Shown: positions 39,301 through 50,682 of the stretch, in pieces
Layout: every line of letters starts with the position of its first letter
Position numbering within the stretch: position 1 is the stretch's first letter
Assembly: GCA_030141605.1 (NCBI GenBank)
Contig: JAQGDQ010000006.1
Span: 1,639,067 to 1,703,066 of the forward strand
From: Tubiluchus corallicola
Taxonomy: Eukaryota > Priapulida > Priapulimorpha > Priapulimorphida > Tubiluchidae
Direction of reading: 5' to 3'
Length of the DNA: 64,000 nucleotides
The notes under the pieces: model-generated
What the model saw: the letters and a program-made list of their open reading frames with translations, nothing else
Databases searched by the model: none
Told to the model about the DNA's origin: nothing
Translations under genes and position numbers: made by a program

Positions 39301-41898
39301 CTAGCAAAGTTTTCTGCGTCGGATCATAGACTAATGAGTAGAAGAAAGCATCATCTCTGTCTAAGTAGCTGTTCAACGATTCAGTCTCATTTAGTAAGGC
39401 AACCGAGCATTTACCTCTGATATGTGTGGCAGGGAGTGTTTCAACCTAAATACAAAATAAATTGTGATAAGCACAGTTTAGATTGTTGTAACTTGAGCTT
39501 GTTAACGAAGTTATATTGAAGTTCATTTCTGAACAAATTCTGAAAGTAAGCAATTAATCAAGTTAAGCATTTTATCATTACTAGGGTTCAATCAAAAAAT
39601 GCTTCTTAATAGTGTTTCCATGGGTACAATGCACCCAAGTAATTCATCACATTGTTTACTACCAGTGCCTGATAGTTCTACCCAATTCACACAATGAAAA
39701 TGCAAACGTTATTGTTAAGACGATATTGATCATTTAAGAATTTAAAATATAAAGGCCACCTTCTGCTGCACACTTCTGCAGTAACAGACAATTAACTGCT
39801 GCCTTGGCAGTGCCCAAGGCTAACAGCCAGATGACAGATGACGCCACTTTTGACATAGAGGTGACTTACAAAAAACAATTCATTACGATGAGGCTAACTA
39901 TCCAAATAAAACTATTTATTAAAGGAAAAGCTGATGATTGTTTAGACTCAATCTCATTTTAATTTACTGTCCAAAATATAAATTTTCTTGCCAATGAAAG
40001 TTAGCAATTGTCTCTTATATTTGAATAATAAGCTTAGAAAGTTAATTAATGGCAACCAAACACAACTATTGCTTACGTCAGAAACTAATCACAGTTTGGG
40101 CAATGGCAGGTATCTTCCCTTGCGTGTCAAGCACATTTACAGTGTTATAGTACTGCGATGTCACGAAAATGGGCTCTATGTCATATGACGTCAGAAACTA
40201 ACACTGCAGTTCATGATCATGGTTGTCACGGTAACGCCTTCTATTTGGCGGTCACATGCATGTGACAAAAAGGCGCTGTTGCCAATCTTAGTAGATTCAC
40301 TGAGCCGTGCATAGCTTTGAAAGTTTAACAAAATTTGAGTATCCAAGGCAATTATTATTTAATCTCAGCTTTGATTTAAGAAAAGCTATTATAGTTTTCA
40401 ATATTTTAGAGCACACTTTATTCTGAACTAATGTTTACCCAATCGTCCGGTTTTCCTTTAACAATTAAAAACCTATTTCACATCACTAACAATGATATGA
40501 ATACTCGGATTTTTTAGTTTAACAACACACAAAAAGGATAATATTGATTATTTCATTCCCCTAGCCTCTACAAGTATTAATAGACCTCAGCACAGTACCT
40601 AGGCTGACATATCTGACTCACTGATAAAAGCGTGTAATTAAGTAGTTCAGGAGTCTGACAGAATAAAACAGCCAAATATGGCATGAAGCAAAACATTAAC
40701 TTTCGTGAGTTTCAGCTCACGAGTTGTCCCTCAGCATGCAATAAATGAATGCTTGTTGTTAATGTAACAGTGCAGTTAGTTGACATATACCAACGTTGCT
40801 TTTATTTTAATAATATAAATGACTTTAATTTCTTCACTGCTGTTGTATCTTAACAATTGTGCACCCAGGTACCCGACAATAATAATAATAATAATAATAA
40901 TAATAGTAATTTTATCTTCCTCCATAAATATACAATGATTTGACAATAAAATACACAAAAATACAAACGAACATAGGAAAAAGGGTGGCGAAAAACCAAA
41001 GGTTATCGAGTCAACCACCCTTCTCAAAGGACAGTAAACAAAAGGATGCTAATGACACTAGACACAACTATATTAAAAAATACATAAACGTGCAGAAATA
41101 CAAAAACAAAAATACAACAGCAAAAAAAATCAAAAACCAAAAACCATGACAAATTTGCAAACTACTAAGCAACTCATAGAAAGTGAGTTTGCACCTTATA
41201 AAAAATGTTTTTTATAAGGTGTAAGGAAAATGGTATCGGTGTTAGATTTCTTCTGCACTTGTAAACACTACTTCCTAATATTACATTTTGATACTAAGAC
41301 CTTACACAAAGTTAATTCCTGAGAAATTATGAACAGATTCAGTAAAACTAAGTGGTTGGAACAAACCTGTAAACATGAAAACTGTGAAAGCATTAAAAAT
41401 AGATAAAACTGTTTTGATAAAAATGCTAATCTACTACTATAACACATCTTAACTGCATAAATAATAAATACACAGCTAAATAATAAAAAAATTGACAATT
41501 GCTTACCTGTCGGGAAAGAAAAAGTTCGCGATGCCGCAACTGATGGCTCTGTTTTTCAGACAGTTTATCATCATGCTCTTCTTCAAGAGCACTCTGATGT
41601 TTATCTGCCAGCATAAGCAGGCCTCCGGATATGTCCCGACGTCGATAAAAGCACATAACTTTAGCTTCAACATTTCCTGCAAAAACAGGTTGAGTAGCCA
41701 GTATAGCAACAATAACTTGGGCATATTTTCTACGTGCTTATCAGTGTGCAAGGATACATGCAGGAAATATTTTAAAAAAGTGTTCTACTTGCCCGTTTGT
41801 GTTTTATTAAGTTCTTCTATTCTGCGAATGAGGAATGGCGATGTTGAGGACGTCTCGAAGAAAACGTAATCGCCGACTCGATACATGTTTGCTGCCAT
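27306..41898 (-). CDS. MTA: MTA family NuRD subunit, complete 12-exon gene (737 aa)
   Basis: Scaffold subunit of the nuclear NuRD nucleosome-remodelling and deacetylase complex; in the family ELM2-SANT recruits HDAC1/2 and C-terminal basic motifs bind RBBP4/7. Coding exons in gene order: 41898-41793, 41676-41507, 39445-39235, 37795-37562, 35855-35666, 35008-34805, 34025-33868, 32810-32535, 30996-30826, 30347-30204, 27793-27565, 27426-27306. All junctions keep frame and total 2214 nt. Visible: BAH (about 1-160, starting [15 protein letters not shown]), ELM2 (about 165-215), SANT (about 260-315, ending [15 protein letters not shown]), GATA-type finger C361-X2-C364-X17-C382-X2-C385, a C2H2 finger C421-X4-C426-X12-H439-X4-H444, a first basic motif (LTRLARRVC) and a second near the C-terminus (LRKIARKPW), ending VVILD. 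Length is close to human MTA1 (about 715). Intron 1 uses a GC donor; the exon 8 donor (GTTGGT) is weak but the only frame-compatible one I found. Start chosen because the BAH opening matches the family. Confidence 0.96.
32303..32388. repeat. 42-bp tandem duplication in MTA intron 8
   Basis: AGAAATGGCTTCACTCTACC starts at 32,303 and 32,345; the copies are identical through TTATAAACTAATAG. Confidence 0.9.
33192..33654. mobile_element. hAT-like miniature element in MTA intron 7
   Basis: The left end reads CAGGGTTCCTACAG and the reverse complement of the right end reads CAGGTTCCCACGG, an imperfect inverted repeat. TTTCCATGAC/TTCCCTGAC blocks recur near both ends. AGTGGA directly flanks both sides (33186-33191, 33655-33660), a partly decayed 8-bp duplication. 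No transposase in the 463 bp. Confidence 0.6.
34250..34798 (-). mobile_element. LINE 3' end in MTA intron 6
   Basis: Minus-strand translation from about 34,795 gives [20 protein letters not shown] and [14 protein letters not shown], like the end of LINE ORF2, then a stop, a 3' UTR and an AAAT-repeat tail at 34,250-34,270. It is in the same orientation as MTA and starts next to the exon 6 donor. Confidence 0.55.
36335..37481. mobile_element. Pogo/Tigger-like non-autonomous DNA transposon in MTA intron 4
   Basis: Terminal inverted repeats: left begins CAGTAGGTGTCACTTAATAG and the reverse complement of the right end begins CAGTAGGTGCACTTAATTGA, differing by a one-base gap and a substitution, with further CAATTAACC-like matches inside. 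TA dinucleotides flank both ends (36333-36334, 37482-37483), as expected for TA target duplication. CAGT-starting ends with TA targets are typical of the pogo/Tigger branch of Tc1/mariner. It is 1147 bp long and I find no transposase. A GC-rich interior (about 36,651-37,060) carries a 5S rRNA-like sequence. Confidence 0.72.
36651..36756 (+). pseudogene. 5S rRNA-like pseudogene or 5S-derived SINE head
   Basis: The block starts AACTACGGCCAAATCACG and continues with the 5S landmarks CTGATCACCGAAGTTAAGCA, GAGCCTGGTTAGT and GGTGCTGTAGGCTT. It is about 106 nt against the usual 120 or so. About 14-16 nt are missing after GGTTAGT, removing the ACTTGGATGGGAGACC segment that holds much of the internal C box, so polymerase III transcription as a normal 5S gene is doubtful. 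GC-rich sequence follows to about 37,060 with no homology I recognise, so this could be the head of a 5S-derived SINE (SINE3 type) instead of a plain pseudogene. Confidence 0.8.
37821..38550. mobile_element. Pogo/Tigger-like non-autonomous DNA transposon in MTA intron 3
   Basis: The left end begins CAGCAAGTCTTCACTTAACG and the reverse complement of the right end begins CAGCAAGTCCTTGCTTAACG; similarity continues inward through CGTTTAAC/AACGTTTCG-like blocks on both sides. TA dinucleotides flank both ends. No transposase remains in the 730 bp. It lies 25 bp from the acceptor of MTA exon 4. A third relative of the same end is at about 45,636. Confidence 0.75.
40876..41150 (-). mobile_element. 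Possible retroelement 3' end with AAT-repeat
   Basis: An (AAT)n run at 40,880-40,906 is followed by A/C-rich sequence (AATAAAATACACAAAAATAC) resembling the minus-strand LINE 3' UTRs at 11,150 and 34,280. No coding remnant. It lies in MTA intron 2. Confidence 0.28.
41192..41221. repeat. Perfect 14-bp inverted repeat, 2-bp loop
   Basis: CACCTTATAAAAAA, TG, TTTTTTATAAGGTG form a perfect hairpin. It lies in MTA intron 2. Confidence 0.9.
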
Positions 41899-42707
41899 GT
41901 TGCTTGTTGTTCACGAGCTGCAATAACATTCAACATAGGTGTAGTAGCAGCCTGAGTAATAGCCTAATATGTCGTTCGAGAAACCCAGTGAAATGATTTG
42001 CTTAACCTATAGTTGAATTTCATTTTGGGAAAGAAGACAAAGCTCAGCAAAGTAATCACTTATAATGCACTGATTTATAAAACTAAAATTTTCAAATTTT
42101 TCTTTTTCAATTTTATTTTAAAGTATTGCCTATATTATGACAGATCATAAGCTATTGCTGAACTGCACGTAATACATAGGAAAGATTTATGCAGAAGTGA
42201 AAAGCGGATACGAAGCAAACTTAAAACAGAAAATGATCAGTGAAGTGACATATAGCAGGCCAGCACGACCCATCATTGGTGCAAGTTCGATGAAAGCCAA
42301 CGATGCTGAAGGACTCGTCTCCAGTAATCTCACCGTTCATAGTCAGCTTTTATGTTCATGTAAATTATTTCATTTTAATGTGCGAATAAAAAATTGAATT
42401 GAATTGTACAATAGGAGTAGCTTAACCAACGATGAATTACGGATGTGGAAAAGTTACAAGTGAGAACATTAATATTATAGACGCAAATTAAATGAAATTA
42501 AAATGCATAACAATATGGTTACCAGCGTGTAATTAAGTGTAGCTTTTCCTCTTACAAATAAGGAAAATGCAAATAAAATCGCAGTCTCACAAAAACTTTT
42601 TGTTAACACATTTCTTTATGAAAATTCTATATTAAGAAACAAGAGAACATTCAAAAAAACTGTTCACTTATTGAAGCCGAAGCGCATTGTGGGAATTTGT
42701 TTACAAG
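41899..42707. promoter_or_regulatory. Candidate bidirectional promoter between MTA and the SRPBCC gene
   Basis: This 809-bp spacer separates the MTA ATG (minus strand) from the proposed ATG of the plus-strand gene at 42708. Head-to-head start codons suggest shared regulatory DNA. I see no clear TATA box placed relative to a known transcription start. Part of the spacer (about 42,240-42,412) ends in GAATT-rich repeats that look like a non-LTR element 3' tail, so the functional core is probably close to either start. The call is inferred from layout only. Confidence 0.4.
42240..42412 (+). mobile_element. Probable LINE 3' tail
   Basis: Short sequence ending GCGAATAAAAAATTGAATTG with a repeated GAATT tail, in the style of the LINE tails at 62,260 and 21,735. 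No coding remnant is visible. Confidence 0.3.
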
Positions 42708-45205
42708 ATGGAGTAAGCGGTTACTATGTTTTTATCTCATCTATCCTGTTATAGATTTTTATTTTATAGCAAATAAATTGCATGACAGTTTGTTACTTTT
42801 TACACGTTTTATTGTTGCATGACCGTCAGTTTGTTATGAGCAACATTTTAAGAGTAAACAGACTGATTCGAATACACTTACTATGACCTACAATACTGGT
42901 TTTGCTTTGGCTTGGAGTAGTACCGTACAATCGTAGCAGCAGTAATACTGCAAGCGTAAAGCCCTGAGCTTGTGTGTGACACTAATAAGTATTTTATTTA
43001 ATAATTGCACAACTTATTGTAGTTCAGTAGATGACTCTGGGTTAGGAGATCAGCTAAAAATTGTAAAGAATAATTGTCGTGGAAGCGCATGTGGTGATGC
43101 AGAGAATATCCACAAAACTGAAAACATGGTTGCTGTTGAGGAAAAAAATGATAACTGCGGAAAGCATTTCGAAAGCAAGAACAGTGAAGAGAAGAAAACC
43201 AGTGACATAAAAAGTCAACCAAAAGCAGAGAATATGAATGATGAAGAAGAGCATAAGAAGTCAAAAGTGGAACCAAAAGATTGTGAGGATACAAAATCAG
43301 ACAACTTGAAAGAAGCCACTGAGAATGACGAAGTACTATACGAAACGGCTGATGACAACGAAGTGCATTTGAAAAAATCATGGAAGGAGGGATACTTGTA
43401 TGTAATTTGCAGCTAAATTTCAGATAATGAAAATTTGTATACACCTTATATTTTATATAAACATTCACTTTCTTCATTTAGAAATTAGGGTTTTAATCAA
43501 TATGCATATGTGGCTGCACTTTTTTTAAAGTCTACGTAGAACTCTGTCTTACCTTAACTTGAGTTGCCTGTGATATTCATTAACGTCCACAAATCAGTGA
43601 AGTCACTCCAGTACTTTTTTATTGTGGTATCGAGTAACAGCACTTGTTTATTTTTACACACTACAAGAACTTCTGAACTAGTCAGTCCAGTTTGTACGGA
43701 CCTGTCAGCCTCAAGATGCAGCAAATCTGGATATTTCTCAAAGGGTTAAAAAGCCTGTATGTTTCTTAAAAAAGCCCGGACTCTTTGTACTCCAGATTTT
43801 TTTGACATCCACTTGTTAAAAAAGTGAAGCTACCACATCATAGATTATATTTAAGATCAATAATAACTTGGCCATTCCAAAATTTTTGAATCATAATATC
43901 CTGTTCAAAAAAATTGACTGGGCACTGATTGCAATAAAATGAGACAGTTTTTGGGTTCTTTTCATTGTGAAATGAGCTTATTTAAGTTATTACAGGCTGC
44001 TCAGATGTGGCGGCATTCTAAACTACTTTGTGAAAGAAAAATTTGGTATTTTTTAGTTTTAATTAGTATAGCTGGTGGCCAAATTCTGCATAATGTGTAC
44101 TGCATTTTTCTTTATTTTTTGATAATAGGTATTATATTAATTGTTTCAATGCAGCAGAGAAATTAGCTAAAACTTCATAGCGTAGTGCTGTGTATTTTGT
44201 TTAGCATGGACCAGTTTTCGCAAATTTTAATTTTTGCCTGTCAATTATCATTAAAAACAAAACTTAGTGGAATTTGCAGGGCTTGAAAAGATCTACAAAA
44301 TGGTATAAAGTTTGTATGTTTAGCGCATTTTCAAAAAAAGTACAGTCAAAGAGTGGACATTTTTGCATAGTTACTAATGCCATATTTAATCAAGGTTGGT
44401 TTCACTACATTATGTGAAAAATTTGTGACTATTTTATAAACTGCAGCTCTAGACTCCTATGTAGAGCTTTTTGTATACTTGACGAGAACTTTCGACCAAG
44501 TAAACAACTGATACCTTTTCAGAAAAATGCCAAGTTGGAAGTTTGTTGTTCCCAGCTGTATTATTGTTGCTGTCATGGCCGTCCTCGCACAAATCGAGTT
44601 TCCAACACAACTAATCCTGCTGGAAAAAACAGTAGCACTACCTGCAACTATTGATGAGGTATTTAACATGGTTTCCGATCTTGAAAAGTTGCCTGAGGTT
44701 TGTATCAATCTGTTAACTTTGTCAATCTGAAATAAACGTTTATTAATCGTAAAGGAGTTAATCAATTTACAAACATTACATTGCTTTATCTTGTATATGC
44801 CAAGCTGTTTGTTTTTGTGAACTCTCTTTCTAATGTCATGGTCTAGTTTTTATAAAAGGTTTAAGGTTTACATTAATGCTCTTGATAATAAAAAGCTCTA
44901 TGAAACTACTTATACTGGTAGCATAGTTCTAATGGAATATCATAGACTTTAAGGATTATCATAGACTCACTGATTGTTTGTTTAAAAGCTACTGTAATGC
45001 TTGTATCACGCAAGACTCTTGCATTATTTGAGTGTAACATTTACAATAACACCTGCGTCATGTTGAATATTTTATTCTTCCGGTGGCTGCCACATTTACG
45101 ACCTTACAGATTTTTTGTGGCAGTCTCCTTGACATGTCGTTACATTGTATACGTAATATTTTACATCGAATATTGTAAAAATAAATTGTCTACTATTACT
45201 ACTAT

Positions 45206-45292
<87 letters not shown>

Positions 45293-47235
45293 CACTACCA
45301 CTACCACTACCACTACCACTACTACTAATGTGATGTAGAATTACTTATATAACCACTTTCCAAGAAACTGACAGTTTAATGTGCTATATTTCTATTTTAG
45401 TGGATGCCTGAAGCTGGAATGGTAATAGCGCAAGATAGCCTACCCATAGGCAAAGAAAAAACGTATAGTATCATTACTTCGGCACCAATCGGACGTACGT
45501 TGTGATTGTTTGCATTAAATTTTCATGGGTCACTTGACCACTTTTTAGTTTATTTTCATATATTCACTAATAGTAGTTACATAACTCTTTTCAGCAAGGT
45601 GTTAAAATTTAGTATGACATTTTCTCATTGAAATATAGCAAGTCCTCACTTAACATCAGGAATTGATTTAGTAAAGTATATAGTATCAACAAAATTGTTG
45701 TCAAGTGAAGCCATACTGTCAGGGGAATTAGTATTAATACATGGAAGATTGGATGTGTATAAGTCTTGATAGTTTGTGAGCTTCATTACTTACATTTACA
45801 CAGACTATTTCTGGAATACTAATTGCAGTAACTGGCGATTACCCCATTTGAATAAAATTTGGGTTATTTTGTGGCAGTTTCTTGTAGCGCAGTGTAATAA
45901 ATTATTGACTTGAATTTCAAGAATAGTTTATAATTTAGGTATTACTGTTGTAGATTCCTTTGTTGTGCACTGTTCACTTATGATGTTTTATCTTTTCCTC
46001 AGCCTAAAATGCAAACAAGATGACTGTAGCCTATACATATACCCTAAAAGGCAATGCCTTCTTTATGCGACAGTTTCATCATGCATCATCATATCATTTG
46101 TAAGAGGGGGGGGAAGCATCCGCCGCCCTCCCAGAAGAGAACTCCCAAGTACAGAACATTTGTAGTTCCTAGTCACATGAAAAACCAAATTAGGTGCACT
46201 CTGCAAGCAGCTAGATTTTAACTGTGTTCCCCTGCATGATTTTGCATTTTAGCTGATTGAGTTTGCCAAAAGTATCTTGGCACTCTAAGTAACAAAGCTG
46301 GCAGCCAAGTGTGTTGCGTGAATCAGCAACCAACAGTTCGCATGCTTAAACAGTATTTCTGTTATTAGAACATCAAAACCTAAGATGATAATTTTAATCC
46401 CTAGATGTTTCTTTGTAAGTGTAAATATGTGCTGTGCCTCGAGTTCTTTTCTAAGTAGTGTGAAATGGGAATTACTTGCTATTCAAACTGAGGATTTTCC
46501 TTTGTTAAAACCAAATTACAACCATCGAATTTTCAAGAACTTGAGTCTGAAATTATTAACTATATGTTTTTTTAATGCAGCTGGTTTTCGTTCCTATGCA
46601 AAAATCAGAAAGTTTAAAGCACTTGAGCATATCGAGTACGTTATAGAGTCACTGATTTTTCCTCGTCGAATCACTTTTGATTTCAACACTGAAAAAGATT
46701 CAACCCTTAAAAGAAACCTGACCCGATTAACAGTAAAGATGGATGTCGGAAAGATGAGCTATCTTTATCGGGTGAGTGTACGCATTGATGGTACATGTTA
46801 GTAGTTTTCCTTTCGTCTCCTAGAATTATATTTTTTTATGTTTTAATGCAGTTGCCACTCTACAAGCCAAGATCCTGGACTCACCTGCTGTGCTGATGGT
46901 TGTGGCTGGACTGAAACATAGCTCATTGTCTAGGATAATCTTCTGATGTGAGACACTAAAGTGGCAAATGTATCTTTTCTCAGATTCACCTACAATCTTC
47001 TTTAAACTGCCAGCATTCTAAAGACTGATGACAATGTGGCAAGTTAAACTTCCCAGAAGCTGTATTCTAGTGATCACCCAGCCATTTGCTAACCAGGTCT
47101 AGCAGTACTTACCTTGCAATCGTTGTATTAATTTTGCAACTTTTTTTATAGTACACTATTCATCCCTGCCTGTCATTTGTTGCTGGTAATTCAGTGCGTA
47201 ATGGATTATTCCGATTACTGTGGACATTTCAATGA
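42708..47235 (+). CDS. Membrane-anchored SRPBCC (polyketide cyclase/START-like) protein, six-exon model (307 aa)
   Basis: Proposed exons: 42708-42712 (ATGGA then GTAAGC donor), 43023-43397, 44523-44697, 45401-45494, 46581-46771, 47152-47235. All junctions keep one frame (924 nt). Residues 1-126 are hydrophilic and acidic/lysine-rich (opening MDSVDDSGLGDQ) with no domain I recognise. Residues about 134-151 form one hydrophobic helix (VVPSCIIVAVMAVLAQ). Residues about 155-300 resemble the SRPBCC ligand-binding fold: beta strand LILLEKTVALPAT, helix DEVFNMVSDLEKLPEWMPEA, then strands in exons 4 and 5. SRPBCC proteins bind hydrophobic ligands; the ligand here is unknown. The last four exons fit well. 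The first two are supported by splice sites, frame and low-complexity coding content only, so the gene may instead start at the ATG at 44527 (179 aa). The terminal exon is short and its stop at 47233 is inferred. Confidence 0.68.
45190..45328. repeat. (CTA)n / (CCA)n microsatellite in the SRPBCC gene intron
   Basis: About 45 triplets of ACT with ACC variants, starting after ATTGTCTACTATTACTACTA. The poly-Thr frame is an artefact. Confidence 0.95.
45636..45720 (+). mobile_element. Solo end of the pogo-like element found at 37,821
   Basis: AGCAAGTCCTCACTTAAC matches the end of the element in MTA intron 3 with one or two differences. A partial second half may extend to about 45,800, but I cannot find the matching right end. 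It lies in the intron between the second SRPBCC-coding exon (45401-45494) and the next. Confidence 0.5.
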
Positions 47236-47550
47236 CAACTGGAGGACGGGGAAGGTGGAGACTATGTGCAAGAAGACATCTTTCTTGCTCAAAAGCAATA
47301 GACGTGCTGCATTGAATCATTGTTATAATACAAAATCCAGTATCATGGTTTTCAAGTGACTTCTCACAATATTTCAAAACAAGAATTGTTTGCTTTATCC
47401 AAATTTTTATCAGATTGGAAATATAGGCAGCTTAAATGGGCAGAGCTTTAAGAAATCTGATAAAGTGCAGTACAACACGAAAATATGAACTGCTTATAAC
47501 CGCTCAACTGCAAAATAACGCAGTTCTTTGAGATTACATCTCCACTGATG

Positions 47551-47923
47551 CAGAACTGGGATGATTCACTTAACCGGTTAATTTTTTATCGGTTAACCGA
47601 TTAATCGGATCTAGGCAAAATCGGAGACCTTCTATAATTTGCTGACTGGATCAGTGGATAATCAAATAAACAAGAAATTTACAATGCAAACATATATCAG
47701 GAATATGTTCAAATAAGAGTGAAACTTTTATACATAGGAAGTGAAAAGTGTGTTTGTAAGGATGCCAAGCATTGTTTAACTAAGTGCAACACTTTCCTAC
47801 ATAGAAATGAAAAGTCTCTACAGTAAGGATGTGGTTAAGGTTCAAATTATTTATCATTTATATATAAAGATCGGTCAACCGGTTAAAAAAATTTACCGAT
47901 TAATTTCCATTAACCCAGCACTG
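47551..47923. mobile_element. hAT-like miniature element downstream of the SRPBCC gene
   Basis: Ends CAGAACTGGG (left) and CAGTGCTGGG (right, reverse complement), with subterminal AACCGGTTAA/CGATTAAT blocks on both sides. Flanked by identical 8-bp duplications CACTGATG (47543-47550 and 47924-47931). Its 373-bp body has no coding potential. It lies 0.3 kb past the SRPBCC stop and may contribute to its 3' region. Confidence 0.85.
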
Positions 47924-47931
47924 CACTGATG

Positions 47932-50034
47932 TCTGAAGTCCAACAAAATCAAATGGGGATGTACTTTAGTTAAACAATGTCGTTTTGTGAAAGTACGTTG
48001 TCAGTGGGAATTGTCCATGTGATAAGGCTAATACTAGTCAGTTCGAAGCCTTGATTCAGTCTCAATGACTCTTGATCATTTATATATCATGCACTCAATT
48101 ATAGCTTACATAATTCAGGTTATACTAGCACTTTTTACCATATGTCAATATGCTAACTTTGCACTACTGACAAAAACTAGTTTAAAGCTAAAAATTTAAA
48201 TCTTAGCATTCATTGGAATATGCTTATCTCTTATCAGTACCCTGAGACATTCATAGTGTCTATACTGTAGTTTGTTAAATCATTCATAATCTAGAAAGCT
48301 ATTACAGTAAGAACATTAATTCTGTTTTGATAGGAAAATAAAATTCTGCAAAAGACTGTGATGAATCTAGTTCATTTAAATGAATCTCAAACGTATATAA
48401 TGCCTATATGAACTATGCGTTTTTATTTATGTTTTAGAATAGTGTATGTATTGTAACTTGAATGTAGTATGTAGCTTAGAAGTATGTGTCACTTCACATT
48501 ATTTACAATTCCGTCCATTGCAATATGCCTGTTCAGCACACTATTTTTAAATAGGAAGCAATGCTGATGATATTATCCAGTAAGTTGAATATGTTACTTG
48601 TTATTAGATAGTTGCATAAACTGTGGAAAGCTAAAAAATCACTTCAAATAAAATGAAGTCCCAAGTGCATTTGAATAAATTATGTGCATTATAAATTATT
48701 ATTATTACTAACATAAATAAAATTGCATTCCTAATGCAGGTTGTGTGGAATACATTGTGCCTTATTTATATTGTGATTTACTTTCTGCTATAGTTTGCTC
48801 ATGGTGTTACACTTTTTTCTATTTCTGTACTAATATTTTGCACTTTATTGAGCAGTTGCAACAAAGCCCGACTTTATGTATTAAGGTTGTTATCATAATA
48901 TGCAGTTTAATAATGCACGTTACCTTATTATCAGTTTAATAATGCACGTTTATGACAATAATTGTAACACATTAACTTTTATATGCAATAGAAGTATGGG
49001 GCAGACATAAAAATACCAAAATTGAAGTGAAATCAGATGTTCCAAACTTACTGTTAGGCCCTACATGACATATAGTTTGTATTATTGTTGAAAATGCAGT
49101 GCTTGTAAGAGTGAGTTTCCAAATGTTTCACAGTCATTCTCACTAGTAATTACAACCTTTTATTGGGTATAGTCTATTGTTTTTGTGCAATGAGGTGGCT
49201 GTTACATAATATTATTTTCTTTACATGCATTTGTTCAAATAGTTACTTTTACACTGTTTTTGAATTTGTCGGGGAAGCTGTGTAGCAAATGAGCATTGAG
49301 GGACCAACACTATTTGTGAGACAGTCTGCCTTACCTATTTTTGGATCATTCCACTTTATGCTAGATAATGGTTTGTTCATTCACCAATTTAACTTTTGTG
49401 TGAATAAATTTTTGCAATTTGCGCACAAATTTTGATTTTGATTTGACTTAATTCATTCCAGGTAACTTTTTCCAAATCGTAGTGTTTCAGAAACCACTAG
49501 TTTTGTTGGGTAAAGCGGGCCTATTTCTTATTCTATTTGATAACCCTAACCTTTAACTTCATCAAATTAAAGTTTGGTGTTTGATTATAAATATTAGGTT
49601 CTGTTATCGAGTCTCCAATACAAACAATACCCCTGTCAGGTATTAATGTGTGATTAATTTAAAATCTGTAGCTCTACTCCATGCAATTAAATAAAACTAA
49701 AATTTAAATGGTCTTTAACTCTATATACACTAAGATCAGTAGTTTAACGATTAATATAAAGTGTGATAGTCTCAGTACATAGCAAATTTTTTCACTGGAA
49801 TTTTATTTTTTCACAATCCAAAGCAAAAATTTGCAGTAACCGATTTAATAAAATGAGTAAATTCAATACTCGTGTAAAAATAAATTTTTGCATAATTTCA
49901 ACAGGTGTTAATCTATCTACATCACAATTAAATATCAAATTTGCTATAAAAATAAATTTCAGGAATCTACAGCATGTATGATAGGTCATCATCCCACTTT
50001 AAAACATCACACCCCACTCAAGTATCCATTCCAA
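47932..50034. other. Gene-free AT-rich spacer between convergent genes
   Basis: Lies between the SRPBCC and PBLD 3' ends; short AT-rich open frames only. Confidence 0.45.
48893..48950. repeat. Short direct repeat
   Basis: CAGTTTAATAATGCACGTT occurs twice about 30 bp apart. Confidence 0.75.
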
Positions 50035-50530
50035 ATCTAAAACCAATTCGTATTTGACTAAAACACCATTAGTTTGAAAACTGATCTAATTGTTGATATG
50101 AGCAAACCTTTGGTTCCCAACTGGAATGCAAAATGTGCCATAATTGAACATACGGTAATGTCCAACCCCCTTTTGCTGCTTATTTAAGAACGATTTGTCT
50201 TATTAATAGTGAAGTTACTACACAAAATCAAGTAAAAAATAGCAATAAAAGAAAAGATGCTTAAAAAACAGGCAATGATATGTTAAACGTCTAGTAATCA
50301 GTTTCTTATAACACTAAATCTAAAACCATTTGGTATTTAACTAAAACATTAGTATGAATGCTAATTGTTGATATGAGCAAAGCTTTCGTTTCCAACTGGC
50401 ATGCAAGATGTGTTGTACAATAACTGAACACGGTAATCTCGATTCCTTTTAACAAAAATGAAGTTCAATACAATCAAGTAAAAAGTAGCAAACAAAACAA
50501 AAAGCATTAAAAAACAGGGAATGGTGTGTC
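50035..50530. repeat. Diverged tandem duplication downstream of PBLD
   Basis: The block with ATTGTTGATATGAGCAAA, TTCCCAACTGG and GAACATACGGTAAT near 50,090-50,160 recurs diverged near 50,365-50,440 (ATTGTTGATATGAGCAAAGC, GAACACGGTAAT), about 275 bp apart. Confidence 0.65.
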
Positions 50531-50682
50531 AAACACAGTAAATAGTAAATTATCGAGCTAGCATTCTTAAAGCAAAAGACGTAAATCGGTTTGTTTATAG
50601 TGAACAGAACCTTGCACATGTCTGTCTTTGAGTACCATACATCAACTTTCTTTCTGAAGAACAGAAGTAAATCGTCTCAAGT

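Noticed and set aside
42998-43477. 159-residue minus-strand frame rich in His/Leu/Ser
   Set aside because: Shadow of the acidic exon on the plus strand, which has fitting splice sites and frame.
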